A stretch of 64,000 bases of DNA from positions 25,673 to 89,672 of IMG/VR virus record IMGVR_UViG_3300042874_000086; one strand, 5' to 3'. The translations under genes and the position numbers were made by a program. The stretch comes from a virus. The notes under the pieces are model-generated. The model had not been told where the DNA came from, did not search any database, and saw only the letters and a program-made list of their open reading frames with translations. Positions 36,387 to 44,873 of the stretch are shown here, in pieces; position 1 is the stretch's first letter; every line of letters begins with the position of its first letter.

Positions 36387-37262
36387 TTATTTACTAATGA
36401 ATTCATTATAGTCTTTACAATCACTCGTGTAGAATGGTACTAAGTCTTTTAAAAGTCGGGCGTGTTTAATCTCAAAGTAATCTGAAAGGTCGCTCTGAAG
36501 ATATTTTATAACTGCCTCTTGTCCTACTTTATCTTGGTCAAACATCAAGTAGATAGTTTCAACTCCTTGCTTTAACAACTGTGATATTTTATCAGCCCCA
36601 AAGGTGTTATTAACCCCAAAGTTGAAGATTGCTGGAATACCACTTTGAACTAAAGACAGGGCGTCCATAACACCCTCACAAAGTACTATATAGGGGGTAT
36701 AAGGTTCTACAGGTGGGTATATTAAACTATATACATTTAACCCTTTAGAATACTTGTACTTCTGCATACCATCCTTGATTTCCCCTAGTGCCCTAGAGTT
36801 AAACGCTATAGGTGTTCCATCATAATCAGGCATAGGGAATATAATACGGTCTTCAAAATGGCCGTAATCACAGAAATATAACCCATATTTAGTCATGGTT
36901 TCTTTTGTAAGACCCCTCCAAACTTCTGGAAGTTCCTTTTCTGAATGAGGGGGAAATAAAACATTTACTTTTTCTTTCTCCCCAGTCTTAGAAAAGATTT
37001 CTTCCACTTTCTTATAGAGAGATTGGCGCATAATGTCATCTACCATATCTTCATCTTCAACATCAAACAACCAAAACTTCTTATTTATCTTATAAGAACA
37101 ACTAAAACAAATTCCATACCCGTTTTCTAGGTTTACTGAAAAGGATGGGTGCTTATCTTGGTGGTTTGGATTAAAACAAGTGGTAAGTATAAATCCCTTA
37201 CCAGACGGTTGAATAGGTTTACCAAGCCCTTTTATCTTTGCTTCAATTATTTCTTTTAACAT
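36387..37262 (-). CDS. DNA primase with CHC2-like zinc finger and Toprim domain
   Basis: 291 residues, matching T5-type primases of about 296. Residues ~28-60 form the zinc site (TTCFNPNHQDKHPSFSVNLE then GICFSCSY). Residues ~190-260 are Toprim: YIVLCEGVMDALSLVQSGIPAIFNFG (catalytic E) and TIYLMFDQDKVGQEA (DxD). It synthesises RNA primers with the DnaB-like helicase encoded next on the same strand. A TTGCGA/TATAAT promoter lies just upstream. Confidence 0.88.
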   Translation of the reverse strand: MLKEIIEAKIKGLGKPIQPSGKGFILTTCFNPNHQDKHPSFSVNLENGYGICFSCSYKINKKFWLFDVEDEDMVDDIMRQSLYKKVEEIFSKTGEKEKVNVLFPPHSEKELPEVWRGLTKETMTKYGLYFCDYGHFEDRIIFPMPDYDGTPIAFNSRALGEIKDGMQKYKYSKGLNVYSLIYPPVEPYTPYIVLCEGVMDALSLVQSGIPAIFNFGVNNTFGADKISQLLKQGVETIYLMFDQDKVGQEAVIKYLQSDLSDYFEIKHARLLKDLVPFYTSDCKDYNEFISK

Positions 37263-37285
37263 TCGGTCTCCTTTACTACGGTTAT

Positions 37286-37314
37286 ATTATAACATACTTT
37301 TAGCGAGTTCGCAA
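37286..37314 (-). promoter_or_regulatory. Sigma70-like promoter for primase
   Basis: Reading the minus strand: TTGCGA (37309-37314), 17-base spacer, TATAAT (37286-37291), about 24 bases before the primase ATG. The -35 lies inside the left arm of the inverted repeat described next. Confidence 0.65.
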
Positions 37315-37371
37315 AGCTTCGAGCTAACCTTCGGGTTCGCTAAAGGTATTTTAAGGAAGCTTTGCGAACTC
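37299..37371. repeat. Interleaved inverted repeats between divergent genes
   Basis: A perfect 16-bp inverted repeat (37305-37320 with 37356-37371, GAGTTCGCAAAGCTTC) is interleaved with a second pair, TTTAGCGA near 37299 and TCGCTAAA near 37337. The two cannot form as simple hairpins together except as a pseudoknot, so they suggest a switch or a mobile palindromic element. It lies between the primase promoter and the + strand GIY-YIG gene. Confidence 0.75.
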
Positions 37372-37406
37372 TTCCTCAATTTGCCTAATTTTTATTAGGA
37401 ACTTCC

Positions 37407-37814
37407 ATGCCTAAACTTAATAAAGTAGAGATAATTTGCCCAATACGTGGTAGTTTTTTACAACAGCCTAATAATCACCTACAGGGGAAGGGCTGTAGTA
37501 ATTGTCAAAAGAATGGGTTTCAGAAGGCACTCCCAGCTACTTTATATTACTTAAAAGTTACTTCTGGGGATACTGTACTATACAAAATAGGTATTACAAA
37601 TAGAACAGTTAAACAAAGGTATACCACAACAAACCATAACTTAATAAATATAGTATTTATTAAGGAGTTTAAAAGTGGTTTAGATTGTTATAATGAAGAG
37701 CAGCGGTTACTTAAAAAGTATAAAGACTACCTATATAAAGGAAGCCCTATACTGAGCTCTGGCAACACAGAACTTTTTACAAAGGATATTATGTGTCTAG
37801 AATACATTACATAA
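37407..37814 (+). CDS. Free-standing GIY-YIG-like homing endonuclease
   Basis: 135 residues, antisense to all neighbours. The N-terminal ICPIRGSFLQQPNNHLQGKGCSNCQ matches the zinc-ribbon-like module CKEHGSFFMEPKSHLHQKQNCPTC of the intron 1 endonuclease. Residues ~45-75 (TLYYLKVTSGDTVLYKIGITNRTVKQRY) hold the GIY-YIG core with its Arg. The closing LSSGNTELFTKDI also recurs in the intron enzyme. It lacks the ~100 N-terminal residues of that enzyme, so it may be a truncated relative. Insertion between primase and helicase genes is typical of such elements; its end overlaps the helicase stop. Confidence 0.72.
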   Translation: MPKLNKVEIICPIRGSFLQQPNNHLQGKGCSNCQKNGFQKALPATLYYLKVTSGDTVLYKIGITNRTVKQRYTTTNHNLINIVFIKEFKSGLDCYNEEQRLLKKYKDYLYKGSPILSSGNTELFTKDIMCLEYIT

Positions 37815-39030
37815 TAATATCAGTAGAATTAAACCGCATATGGGAGAAATCAGTACCAAGTATGTAAGTAGCTTTAGCACTATTTCTACTTTTGATAGTA
37901 AATACCCTAAGAACTTTTTCAGCGTACTCTTCTTTAGATGCATACAAATGTAAGAACAAAGTAGACGAAAATTCGAGTTCTTTTGACCCCCTGGGGGATA
38001 CGGTAATTTCATCACCCTCCAACTTTACATCAGTCATATTTACTTGTATAGGTGTCAAAATGACTATTGAAAGTTCCATCGTTAACTGATGTAATAGCTT
38101 AACTAGGTGGCTAAGTTGTTTCCAATCTTCCCCAACCCCAGTCATCTCCACTAACTGAATGTAATCAAGTACAAATAGTTGAATACCAATACTTGCCTGC
38201 TCTCTAATGGTTGTTTCTATTTCATCTGCTGAATACCTTATACTCTTAATATTAAATGCAACATCCCCAGAAAAATATTTTTGTTTCCATGAATTTACAC
38301 CCGCCACTACTACTGGGTCTGTATTACCATAAATATCTGAAAAGTTCTGACCAGTAGCATGACTATACATTCTTGATATATACTCAGTCTCCCCAAGTTC
38401 TAAATTTAATATACATGTAGGTATATTATCTACTTTAAAGGAGTATAAAGCTTGCTGTAACGCAAAGATAGACTTACCTTGTCCACTACCCGCTGATATT
38501 AAAGATAAGCCACCAAACTCCAGCCCATTACTCCTCATTGCAGAATCCCAAGGGTCTATTGTTTTAATTTTAGACGGTTCATATGTAATATCTAAAATAC
38601 TAGCAGGGGTCTTATTGGATGATGTTGTGGCTGTCTGAAGTGTATTTAATAGCAAACGTACATCTGCTATATTACGCTCTTTAGAAGCCTCTACAAGTTT
38701 CTCTAAATTCTGTTCAACCGAAGTAATAACATGGGCGTCCGCCAAGTTCTTTTTTAATTCTTCTGCACTTGGAATCTCTTTATCATAAAGCTCAAAACCC
38801 TCCAACATGCCTACGTACATTTCAGATTTATCTGCGGGTAATTGTATTTTCATAGCCTCGGCTAATACAGACACTTCAGGGATTTTTCCAAACTTATGGA
38901 AGTAACTTTTAAGTGCCTTGAAGATTACTTTGTGGCTGCCTCTATGGAATACTTTTTGGTCTAGTGATAGGAGTAATTTAATTTCCTTATGTCTCAATAA
39001 ACGTATTAATACTAACCTTTCAAAGTTCAT
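37807..39030 (-). CDS. Replicative DNA helicase (DnaB-like, T5 D6-like)
   Basis: 407 residues. N-terminal helical domain, then a RecA-like core: GGLSLISAGSGQGKSIFALQ (Walker A, ~175), CILNLELGETEYISRM (H1a), LFVLDYIQLVE (Walker B, ~280), and a late RGSKELEFSSTLFLHLY motif near 345-360. It unwinds the fork in the 5'-3' direction and works with the primase and polymerase encoded on either side. Confidence 0.88.
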   Translation of the reverse strand: MNFERLVLIRLLRHKEIKLLLSLDQKVFHRGSHKVIFKALKSYFHKFGKIPEVSVLAEAMKIQLPADKSEMYVGMLEGFELYDKEIPSAEELKKNLADAHVITSVEQNLEKLVEASKERNIADVRLLLNTLQTATTSSNKTPASILDITYEPSKIKTIDPWDSAMRSNGLEFGGLSLISAGSGQGKSIFALQQALYSFKVDNIPTCILNLELGETEYISRMYSHATGQNFSDIYGNTDPVVVAGVNSWKQKYFSGDVAFNIKSIRYSADEIETTIREQASIGIQLFVLDYIQLVEMTGVGEDWKQLSHLVKLLHQLTMELSIVILTPIQVNMTDVKLEGDEITVSPRGSKELEFSSTLFLHLYASKEEYAEKVLRVFTIKSRNSAKATYILGTDFSHMRFNSTDIIM

Positions 39031-39072
39031 TTATACTCCTTTAAATTTACCTAATAATACTAAAAGGGGGCT

Positions 39073-39656
39073 TTAAAGCCCCTTAATAGTTTTTAACACT
39101 TCTTCAATATCACTAATTGAAGCACTATTATTTAGTGTGTGTACTTCTTTCTCATTCAAACCAATGTCTAACTCAGCTTCAAGTTTTATTAACTGGTCTG
39201 GTCGGTAGTCCTCACACAAAATAGGAATCAAAGTAGTATTAACCCAAGCTACTGTTTCTGCGGTATCTTCAATGTAAAACTTAATAGAGTCGTGAACAGT
39301 ATTAGTTATTAATACTTCATTAATCTTATTATGCTTTTCTATCTCACTTTGGAACTTATGTAGTCCTCTTAGTGTTAAGAAGTTACCCGATTGTATCTTA
39401 AAGTTACTAGCTACACGCTCCTCTTTAGAACGTACATACTCATCCTTAGCGTTAATAGAGGCTAATTTAAGGCGTAACCCAGAGAACCTAGAGGTAACAT
39501 ACCCTACACCCAAAGCCTCTTGTACTGCAAGTTTATTATATTCCCTCGTAGGGGCATATAAATCCCAGTAGTTATTAAAAATCTCTTGCCCTTCTTGTAG
39601 AGGTATTCCTAGCTGACTAGCAACTTTCTTCGCCGAACTTCCGTAGTTCAATCCGA
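39073..39656 (-). CDS. DNA polymerase, exon 3 (C-terminal)
   Basis: Starts at 39656 with TC, completing the codon broken by intron 2, and continues GLNYGSSAKK. It carries the rest of the O-helix (Tyr equivalent to E. coli Y766) and motif C TNTVHDSIKFY with the catalytic HD. 193 residues follow the split codon. The tail GLNEKEVHTL.. closes the palm. No start codon is needed: it is translated from spliced mRNA. Confidence 0.88.
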
Positions 39657-39807
39657 CCTGGTGTTCAGGTAGGCTCGTTAGTTCCTACCCCGCAAAATTA
39701 CTTGCGGCTACATATTTCTATATAGAGCAGACTATATCTTCACCCCTTTCGGGGGCTATACGTTTCGGGGTACTTACCCCTACTTCCTTTCGGAATAGTC
39801 GTTGAGG

Positions 39808-40518
39808 TTAAGACTTAACCCAGAAATACCCATAAGCAGATTTTTGTCTACCACTCAGTACATTAGATATGGGACCAGCTGATTTTACTTTTAAGTATTG
39901 TACCGCCTCGGTAATATTATTAAAAATTTTAATAATATTACCATTTGTCTTATCTATCATATTTAACGTGATATCTTGTCTCTTGCTCATACCTGCGTTT
40001 TTGGCTCTTACTAATTTTTGAGAAATTAAAGAATTCTCGTAATCCTTAATAATACCTAAACGCTCTGCCGCTTCTCTAAGATGGTAACTAAGTTGTGTTA
40101 ACCCCTGATTAGTTGAATTACTAATTGAAGTTAAAGTTTCTCCAAGTAAAAATCTGTTTACTAGAATATCTTCATACTCACTTAACTGATATTTTCTTCT
40201 ATAGGGTTGTAGCCCACTGCTATATGCGTGAGCCATGTTTTCACTAAAGGTAGCCCACTCCAAATTACTAATAAAGTTATTTGTTTTGTCCCCGTCTATA
40301 TGATTAACAGTTTTCTTCCCCTCAGGGTTTGGTATAAAAGCTTCTGCCACTATTCTATGTATATACAGATTCTTGTTACTCCCATGTTCAGATATAGATA
40401 CACAAGGGTACCCAATCTTACTAACCCAAATACTCTTAGATTTGCCTGTTTCTGTGTTAATAACTTCCCCATCAACATTTATAGTGTGATGGGTACATCC
40501 ATTAATTAATCTTACCAT
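39808..40518 (-). CDS. Intron-encoded HNH homing endonuclease
   Basis: 236 residues from the ATG at 40518 behind AAGGAG; the frame extends upstream to 40569, but that part lies before the SD and promoter-like motif. Residues ~45-85 form the HNH core: YIHRIVAEAFIPNPEGKKTVNHIDGDKTNNFISNLEWAT. The N terminus resembles NUMOD4 and the C terminus (KRQDITLNMIDKTNGNIIKIFNNITEAVQYLK..SAGPISNVL) a NUMOD1-type DNA-binding module. It would cut intronless polymerase genes to spread the intron. Confidence 0.88.
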   Translation of the reverse strand: MVRLINGCTHHTINVDGEVINTETGKSKSIWVSKIGYPCVSISEHGSNKNLYIHRIVAEAFIPNPEGKKTVNHIDGDKTNNFISNLEWATFSENMAHAYSSGLQPYRRKYQLSEYEDILVNRFLLGETLTSISNSTNQGLTQLSYHLREAAERLGIIKDYENSLISQKLVRAKNAGMSKRQDITLNMIDKTNGNIIKIFNNITEAVQYLKVKSAGPISNVLSGRQKSAYGYFWVKS

Positions 40519-40539
40519 ATTAAAACTCCTTACTTTTGT

Positions 40540-40548
40540 TATAATCGT
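40540..40548 (-). promoter_or_regulatory. Late-promoter-like motif before HNH gene
   Basis: ACGATTATA on the minus strand, 21 bases before the HNH ATG. Intron endonucleases of T-even phages are known to be driven from late promoters inside the intron. Confidence 0.4.
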
Positions 40549-40676
40549 AACTAGTTTTAACTTAGGCAAAAGTTAAAGTCTTAACCTGCTGATTGCCTAC
40601 AACATCACTTGTTTAGGTGTTCCAGCATATGTATAGTTTTCTTCTACGTATTACTACGCAGTGACGCCTAAATTTA

Positions 40677-40815
40677 ACGTAATTGATTTACCTTTTTGTC
40701 TAAGGTCTGGAGCTTCTTTCTTAATTCTGTTAACTGAGTTTGCATTAGTAACATCTAGGAGTAACCCACGTTCTTCTAATTCACCTTTAAAATACGCACA
40801 GGCATTAAGGCTATG
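40677..40815 (-). CDS. DNA polymerase, exon 2
   Basis: 139 bases. Starts with CAT, giving HSLNACAYFKGELEERG after exon 1 ends in DGIDG, so motif A reads DYAALEDR..DGIDGHSLNA as in T5/T7-type enzymes. Ends KGKSIT plus the first base of the Phe codon; the Lys corresponds to E. coli K758. Forty-six codons plus one base. Confidence 0.87.
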
Positions 40816-40922
40816 CAATTTGTTATGATGTTCGTTAAACATCTCCCCTATCCCTAAGGGTATCGGACTATATCTTCACCTGGTCTAGGTGGTTGGCGTT
40901 TCGACTACACTTGTAGCCTACT

Positions 40923-41744
40923 CTACTCACTTCCTAGTGTATTAAATCCACTAGTGTTTTCGATAGTCTCTACACTCTCTAAAAGTGTTGGTAATATATC
41001 ATTAGATAGTACCTCAGTGTTACCACCCCTTGCTAGGCTAGTGTACTTGGGTACGATTAACATAAAATATTGTTTTAGTAACAAACTCTCCACGTAGTAG
41101 GCTTCTTGCTCTGTGTTATAAGATTTACTAAATAGTATAATTGGTTTTTCTACCTCACCGTTAAACCTTTGCTTAATTTTGGTAGTAACGCCCAACTTAT
41201 ATATTCCTAAACCCACAAAGAAAATATAATATAGTGTTGCTGGTCTATTAATATTAAACTTTCTTAATTTAATACTGCGAAGGTTTTGAGCACATGTAGG
41301 GCAATTCTGTTTTTGATGTAAATGACTTTTAGGTTCCATAAAAAAGGAACCATGCTCTTTACACACAATCTCAACCTTACTTGTCATTTTAATAAAAATG
41401 ACCTTAGAGTAATCATACCTATCTCCATGTACTCTCTTAAACTCTTCTATAATAGTAATACTACGTTTTTCTTTGGCTACTTGTGTGGAAGCATCCCTAC
41501 CACATCTAACACATCTAGTTATTCTATTTGTTTTAACTGCAGATTCCCTAGTAGTCACCGAGTTACCACAATCGCATTTATATAAAGATAACCATACTTT
41601 TTCGCCGTTTTTATTATTACGATATTCTACATTTTTTTCTATTAATACTAACATACTACTTTCAGATAGCTCGGGATTGGGTGTTCTACCGTTCCCCGAA
41701 TTAGCCAACTTTATTTTCTTCGTATCCCTACGAAGGACAGCCAT
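40923..41744 (-). CDS. Intron-encoded GIY-YIG homing endonuclease
   Basis: 273 residues. An N-terminal four-Cys module (CDCGNSVTTRES.., RCVRCGRD, residues ~50-85) is followed by a second zinc-ribbon-like part (CKEHGSFF..CPTCAQN, ~128-160) and the nuclease core ATLYYIFFVGLGIYKLGVTTKIKQRF near 172-200. It ends with GGNTEVLSNDILP. The layout matches T5orf172/MUG113-type endonucleases. The start is uncertain: the first ATG has no clear SD. Confidence 0.8.
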   Translation of the reverse strand: MAVLRRDTKKIKLANSGNGRTPNPELSESSMLVLIEKNVEYRNNKNGEKVWLSLYKCDCGNSVTTRESAVKTNRITRCVRCGRDASTQVAKEKRSITIIEEFKRVHGDRYDYSKVIFIKMTSKVEIVCKEHGSFFMEPKSHLHQKQNCPTCAQNLRSIKLRKFNINRPATLYYIFFVGLGIYKLGVTTKIKQRFNGEVEKPIILFSKSYNTEQEAYYVESLLLKQYFMLIVPKYTSLARGGNTEVLSNDILPTLLESVETIENTSGFNTLGSE

Positions 41745-41752
41745 ATCTACTT

Positions 41753-41761
41753 AATAATCGT
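41753..41761 (-). promoter_or_regulatory. Late-promoter-like motif before GIY-YIG gene
   Basis: ACGATTATT on the minus strand, only eight bases before the first ATG of the ORF, so either translation starts further in or this copy is not a promoter. Confidence 0.3.
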
Positions 41762-41801
41762 AGACTATACCTTTTAATGTATTCACCAAAGGTATAAGTT
41801 A

Positions 41802-43655
41802 ACCGTCAATTCCATCAGTAAATACAGCTAGTTTCATTGGGTCATTTGCCTCCACTGCAATTAGTCTATCTTCCAAAGCCGCGTAGTCCACTGCTCCAAT
41901 TACAAAACCATCATCGGGTATTAGTAATTTTTTAATAAGCTCTCCGTACTTACTATTAGAGGGCATATTTTGGAAATTCAAACCACCTGATGAGCTTAAT
42001 CGTCCTGATACAGTACCAGTTTGATTAAAGTTAGCAAACACTTTCCAGTGACCTGGCTTAACTTCAACACTACTCTCTTTAAACACTTTCAAGTAAGTTG
42101 AGTTTACTTTATCAGCGTCCATAATATCCCGCAGTAAATTAAGAAGCTCCTCTTGTTCTTTGGTAATATCAAGTTCTAACCACTCAGCAATAACGTCTTT
42201 ATCCGTTGAAGGTTTCTTAGAGGTCTTTGAAATCTTAATAACAGGTAAGTTCATCAACTCAAAGAATAAGAATTGTTTTTGGTTTGGGCTTCCTGGATTA
42301 AATGGCTCAAGGAACTCATCTTTAACATCTGCCCATTTCTTTTTATTTTTTAACCCATCATTATACTTTTTGAATCTACGCTTCGCTAAGAAATCTTCTG
42401 CTTGTCTAATGATAGGGTGGTCACGGAATGTTACTAGCTTGTCTGCAACCAGTTCATTAAGCTCCTCAATAGCACCAGACACTTTATCTTTCTTAATACG
42501 TAGACCATTCATCTTCATTTTTAGAAGTGTAACACCAATATCACGTATCTCTTCATAAACAGGTATAAGAGATTTATTCTCATCTTTACTTACCTCTTCT
42601 CGGTACTGCTTCCATATACGACAAGTAGCAATAACATCATAGTTATTATAGGTGGCTACTTTATATAAATCAGCACCGAATAGGTTCTTTTGGTCTATAT
42701 CAGAATCATATTCACCCATAAAGGAAAATACTAGTTCTTTAAGACCCAACGAAGGGCGTTCTGTACTATTGAATAGAACGTAAACAAGCAACATAGAATC
42801 TTCAAGGTTAAATAAATTAATCAAGGGCTCTTGTCTAATACCGAAGTCACTACCTCTCATAATCTCATGGGTAATAAAAGCTTGGTCAAACCCAATCCAG
42901 TTGTGTCCTACAAGTTTCCCCTTATACTGACTAAAGAACGCTTTCAAGGTCTTTGCTAGTTTTCGATAAGTATCTTCTGAGTGATACTTAGGGTGTAAAG
43001 CTACACAGAAGGCTTCTTTCTCATTACGAGCAAATGATATTGTAAGCATCTTATCAGCATACCAACGTAAACCAGTGGTCTCGATGTCCACATATAACTC
43101 TGGTTCATCAATCCATGCCTTAAGGTGGTTGTAGACCTCAGTAGGGTCTTTTAAGATTAGGTTCATATCTAAATCAAGGGTCTCAACTGGGTCAGTATAG
43201 TCTCCTAAAAGTAGATTTTTAATAACTGATAAGCCTCTATTGAGTTCCTTAAAACGTTCAGGGAACATATTTAGAATTACTGGATTAAGGATTGGTACAA
43301 TTTGGTAATTGACCATATCTTTATGACCCTCAACTACCCTTCCAATATTCAACATCATTTTCTTATCACCAGTTAGATTTTGGTAATAGTCAGCGTTACC
43401 TACAGCAATAATATTAATGCTATACATTTCACAATATTCTTTTAAGGCTACTAACTCAGTATCGAAATCAGCCTTTTTTAGTTTACCTTTTTCAGGAACG
43501 AATCCCCCAGCAAAGGCAAAGTCCTTTATATCCATTCCCAACGGGACTACAATTTTTTGTAACAAGAAATTAGCAGACCCTTTATTACAAACATTTTGTG
43601 GTAGTAACACCATTACTTTAGGTTTGGCTTGAGGGGTTAATGTAAAAACTTCCAT
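41802..43655 (-). CDS. DNA polymerase, family A (T5-like), exon 1
   Basis: 618 residues. Residues ~185-360 are the 3'-5' exonuclease: LYVDIETTGL (Exo I), VGHNWIGFDQAFI (Exo II), and YDVIATCRIW (Exo III). The thumb follows, then TGTVSGRLSSSGGLNFQNMPS and motif A VIGAVDYAALEDRLIA with the catalytic Asp. Joining exons 1-3 gives 858 residues, against about 855 in T5 polymerase. The ATG is directly after the previous gene's stop. Confidence 0.93.
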
Positions 43656-44006
43656 TTATTCTCCTTTGTTCTTTGGTTCTACCCAATTTAATATTGTACC
43701 ATCTTTAACTTGAGTATGTAATATAGCTTCTGACGGCATCAACTTAAATTGTTGTACCCACGCTTTTAAAAAGAACTCCGATTTATCTAAACGGATACTA
43801 TTAATTCTCTCGACAGCATCCGCTAGTGTTATAGGCGGAACACCTGAATGGACGCGGTCTATTGTTCTATATAGAGAATCAACCTGCTGTTCAAGGAAAG
43901 TAATATACTCTTGAGGTCTGCAGTATCTACAAGCATTACCTACCATAATATCGGCCATACTACAACTACACCTACCAGTTTTATTTTCACTAAATTTGTA
44001 ATCCAT
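43656..44006 (-). CDS. Small Cys-rich protein, unknown
   Basis: 116 residues. The N terminus (GRCSCSMADIMVGNACRYCRP) has C-x-C and C-x2-C, likely zinc-binding; a helical QEYITFLEQQVDSLYRTID stretch follows. Its stop abuts the polymerase ATG. Function unknown. Confidence 0.6.
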   Translation of the reverse strand: MDYKFSENKTGRCSCSMADIMVGNACRYCRPQEYITFLEQQVDSLYRTIDRVHSGVPPITLADAVERINSIRLDKSEFFLKAWVQQFKLMPSEAILHTQVKDGTILNWVEPKNKGE

Positions 44007-44009
44007 TGG

Positions 44010-44405
44010 CTACTCAATCAAATCAATAATATCACGAATTTGTTGACTGGTTACTTTATTATTGTTACCAAACATTTCTGATACTCTTTGTTTAGCTTCT
44101 TTTTTAGTAAGTGGCTTAATTGGTACTATGTAGTCTACTAACATAGTATGAGTACCATTAAAGTCTACTGCGTACTTATCACCGCACTTAGCATAGTATA
44201 CAGCTTGGCACATATATAAATCTTTACTGCGTAAGGTTAGTACAGGAATACCCTTTAACTCTGGAACTTCTTCCCTCTCTGGTCTAAGGTTAAGCCAGTT
44301 ATCATAACACGTTTGCATACGGTCTGCCGTACTATCCCATTCTTTTAATGATTTAATCTCAGTATCCATTCTTCTAAGTTCAATAGCCCATTCTATAATA
44401 TTCAT
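44010..44405 (-). CDS. Hypothetical protein
   Basis: 131 residues from the ATG at 44405 (SD AAGGGG; a GTG three codons earlier overlaps the SD). Helical N terminus and a beta-rich middle (LTLRSKDLYMCQAVYYAKCGDKYAVDFNGTHTMLVDYIVPI). Overlaps the previous gene by four bases. Not recognised. Confidence 0.6.
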   Translation of the reverse strand: MNIIEWAIELRRMDTEIKSLKEWDSTADRMQTCYDNWLNLRPEREEVPELKGIPVLTLRSKDLYMCQAVYYAKCGDKYAVDFNGTHTMLVDYIVPIKPLTKKEAKQRVSEMFGNNNKVTSQQIRDIIDLIE

Positions 44406-44653
44406 TTTACACACCCCTTACTATTAAATATTCTTCGTCTTAACTTATTAAGTCTGTAGATTTTTCTTAGTAGGTTGTTATGAGTTACGTGCAAACTGTC
44501 AACTAAAGTACTTTCAAGACTATTATAATCTTCTGGTTTGGTATCCCCTATAATTTCCTCACAGGTTTTCAGCCTTGTGTGATAGTTATTTAAATCCTTT
44601 TCGTAAGCTTTAAGCTCCTTATAGTACTTTAGTGTATGTTTATGTTTCTTCAT
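44402..44653 (-). CDS. Small basic helical protein
   Basis: 83 residues, Lys/Arg-rich with two predicted helices (LKYYKELKAYEKDLNNYHTRLKTCEEI.., NNLLRKIYRLNKLRRRIF). Could bind nucleic acid; no family recognised. Confidence 0.55.
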   Translation of the reverse strand: MKKHKHTLKYYKELKAYEKDLNNYHTRLKTCEEIIGDTKPEDYNSLESTLVDSLHVTHNNLLRKIYRLNKLRRRIFNSKGCVK

Positions 44654-44654
44654 A

Positions 44655-44873
44655 TCACTTCCTTTTTGGTATTTTTACTGAAGGGTCATCTAATCTGTGT
44701 ATTACAGAAGCTAACCAATCTTTTAATTCAAGGTGTCTCTTAAAGAATTGTGCTTTATCTCCATAGTAACACCCTTCATCCTCGGAGTCTAGTAACACTT
44801 GGTACAGTTGCCTGAAATGTATTAAACGTAACCCCCTAATGCCTATAGAGTCAATTGTAGTTGCCATATTCAT
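44655..44873 (-). CDS. Small protein, unknown
   Basis: 72 residues with an overlap of four bases with the upstream gene. Mostly helical, basic C terminus (SVKIPKRK). Function unknown. Confidence 0.5.
   Translation of the reverse strand: MNMATTIDSIGIRGLRLIHFRQLYQVLLDSEDEGCYYGDKAQFFKRHLELKDWLASVIHRLDDPSVKIPKRK

Larger units (their letters stand above)
39657..40676 (-). mobile_element. Group I intron 2 in DNA polymerase gene
   Basis: 1,020 bases between exon 2 (ends in T, 40677) and exon 3. The intron ends in G (39657), as group I introns do. The conserved 3' core GGTGAAGATATAGTC is at 39731-39746 and is the same as in intron 1. Splicing at these points restores KSITFGLNYG, the exact spacing K-x3-F-x3-Y of family A motif B. 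It encloses an HNH endonuclease gene. Confidence 0.87.
40816..41801 (-). mobile_element. Group I intron 1 in DNA polymerase gene
   Basis: 986 bases. Exon 1 ends in T (GGT, 41802), the intron begins TAA and ends in G (40816). The P7 core GGTGAAGATATAGTCC is at 40865-40880. The intron begins with an in-frame stop, as does intron 2. It carries a GIY-YIG endonuclease gene. Confidence 0.87.

Noticed and set aside
40654-40842. Separate 62-residue gene MFNEHHNKLHSLNACAYF..
   Set aside because: Its middle is exon 2 of the polymerase; the first nine and last residues are intron sequence, and there is no SD.
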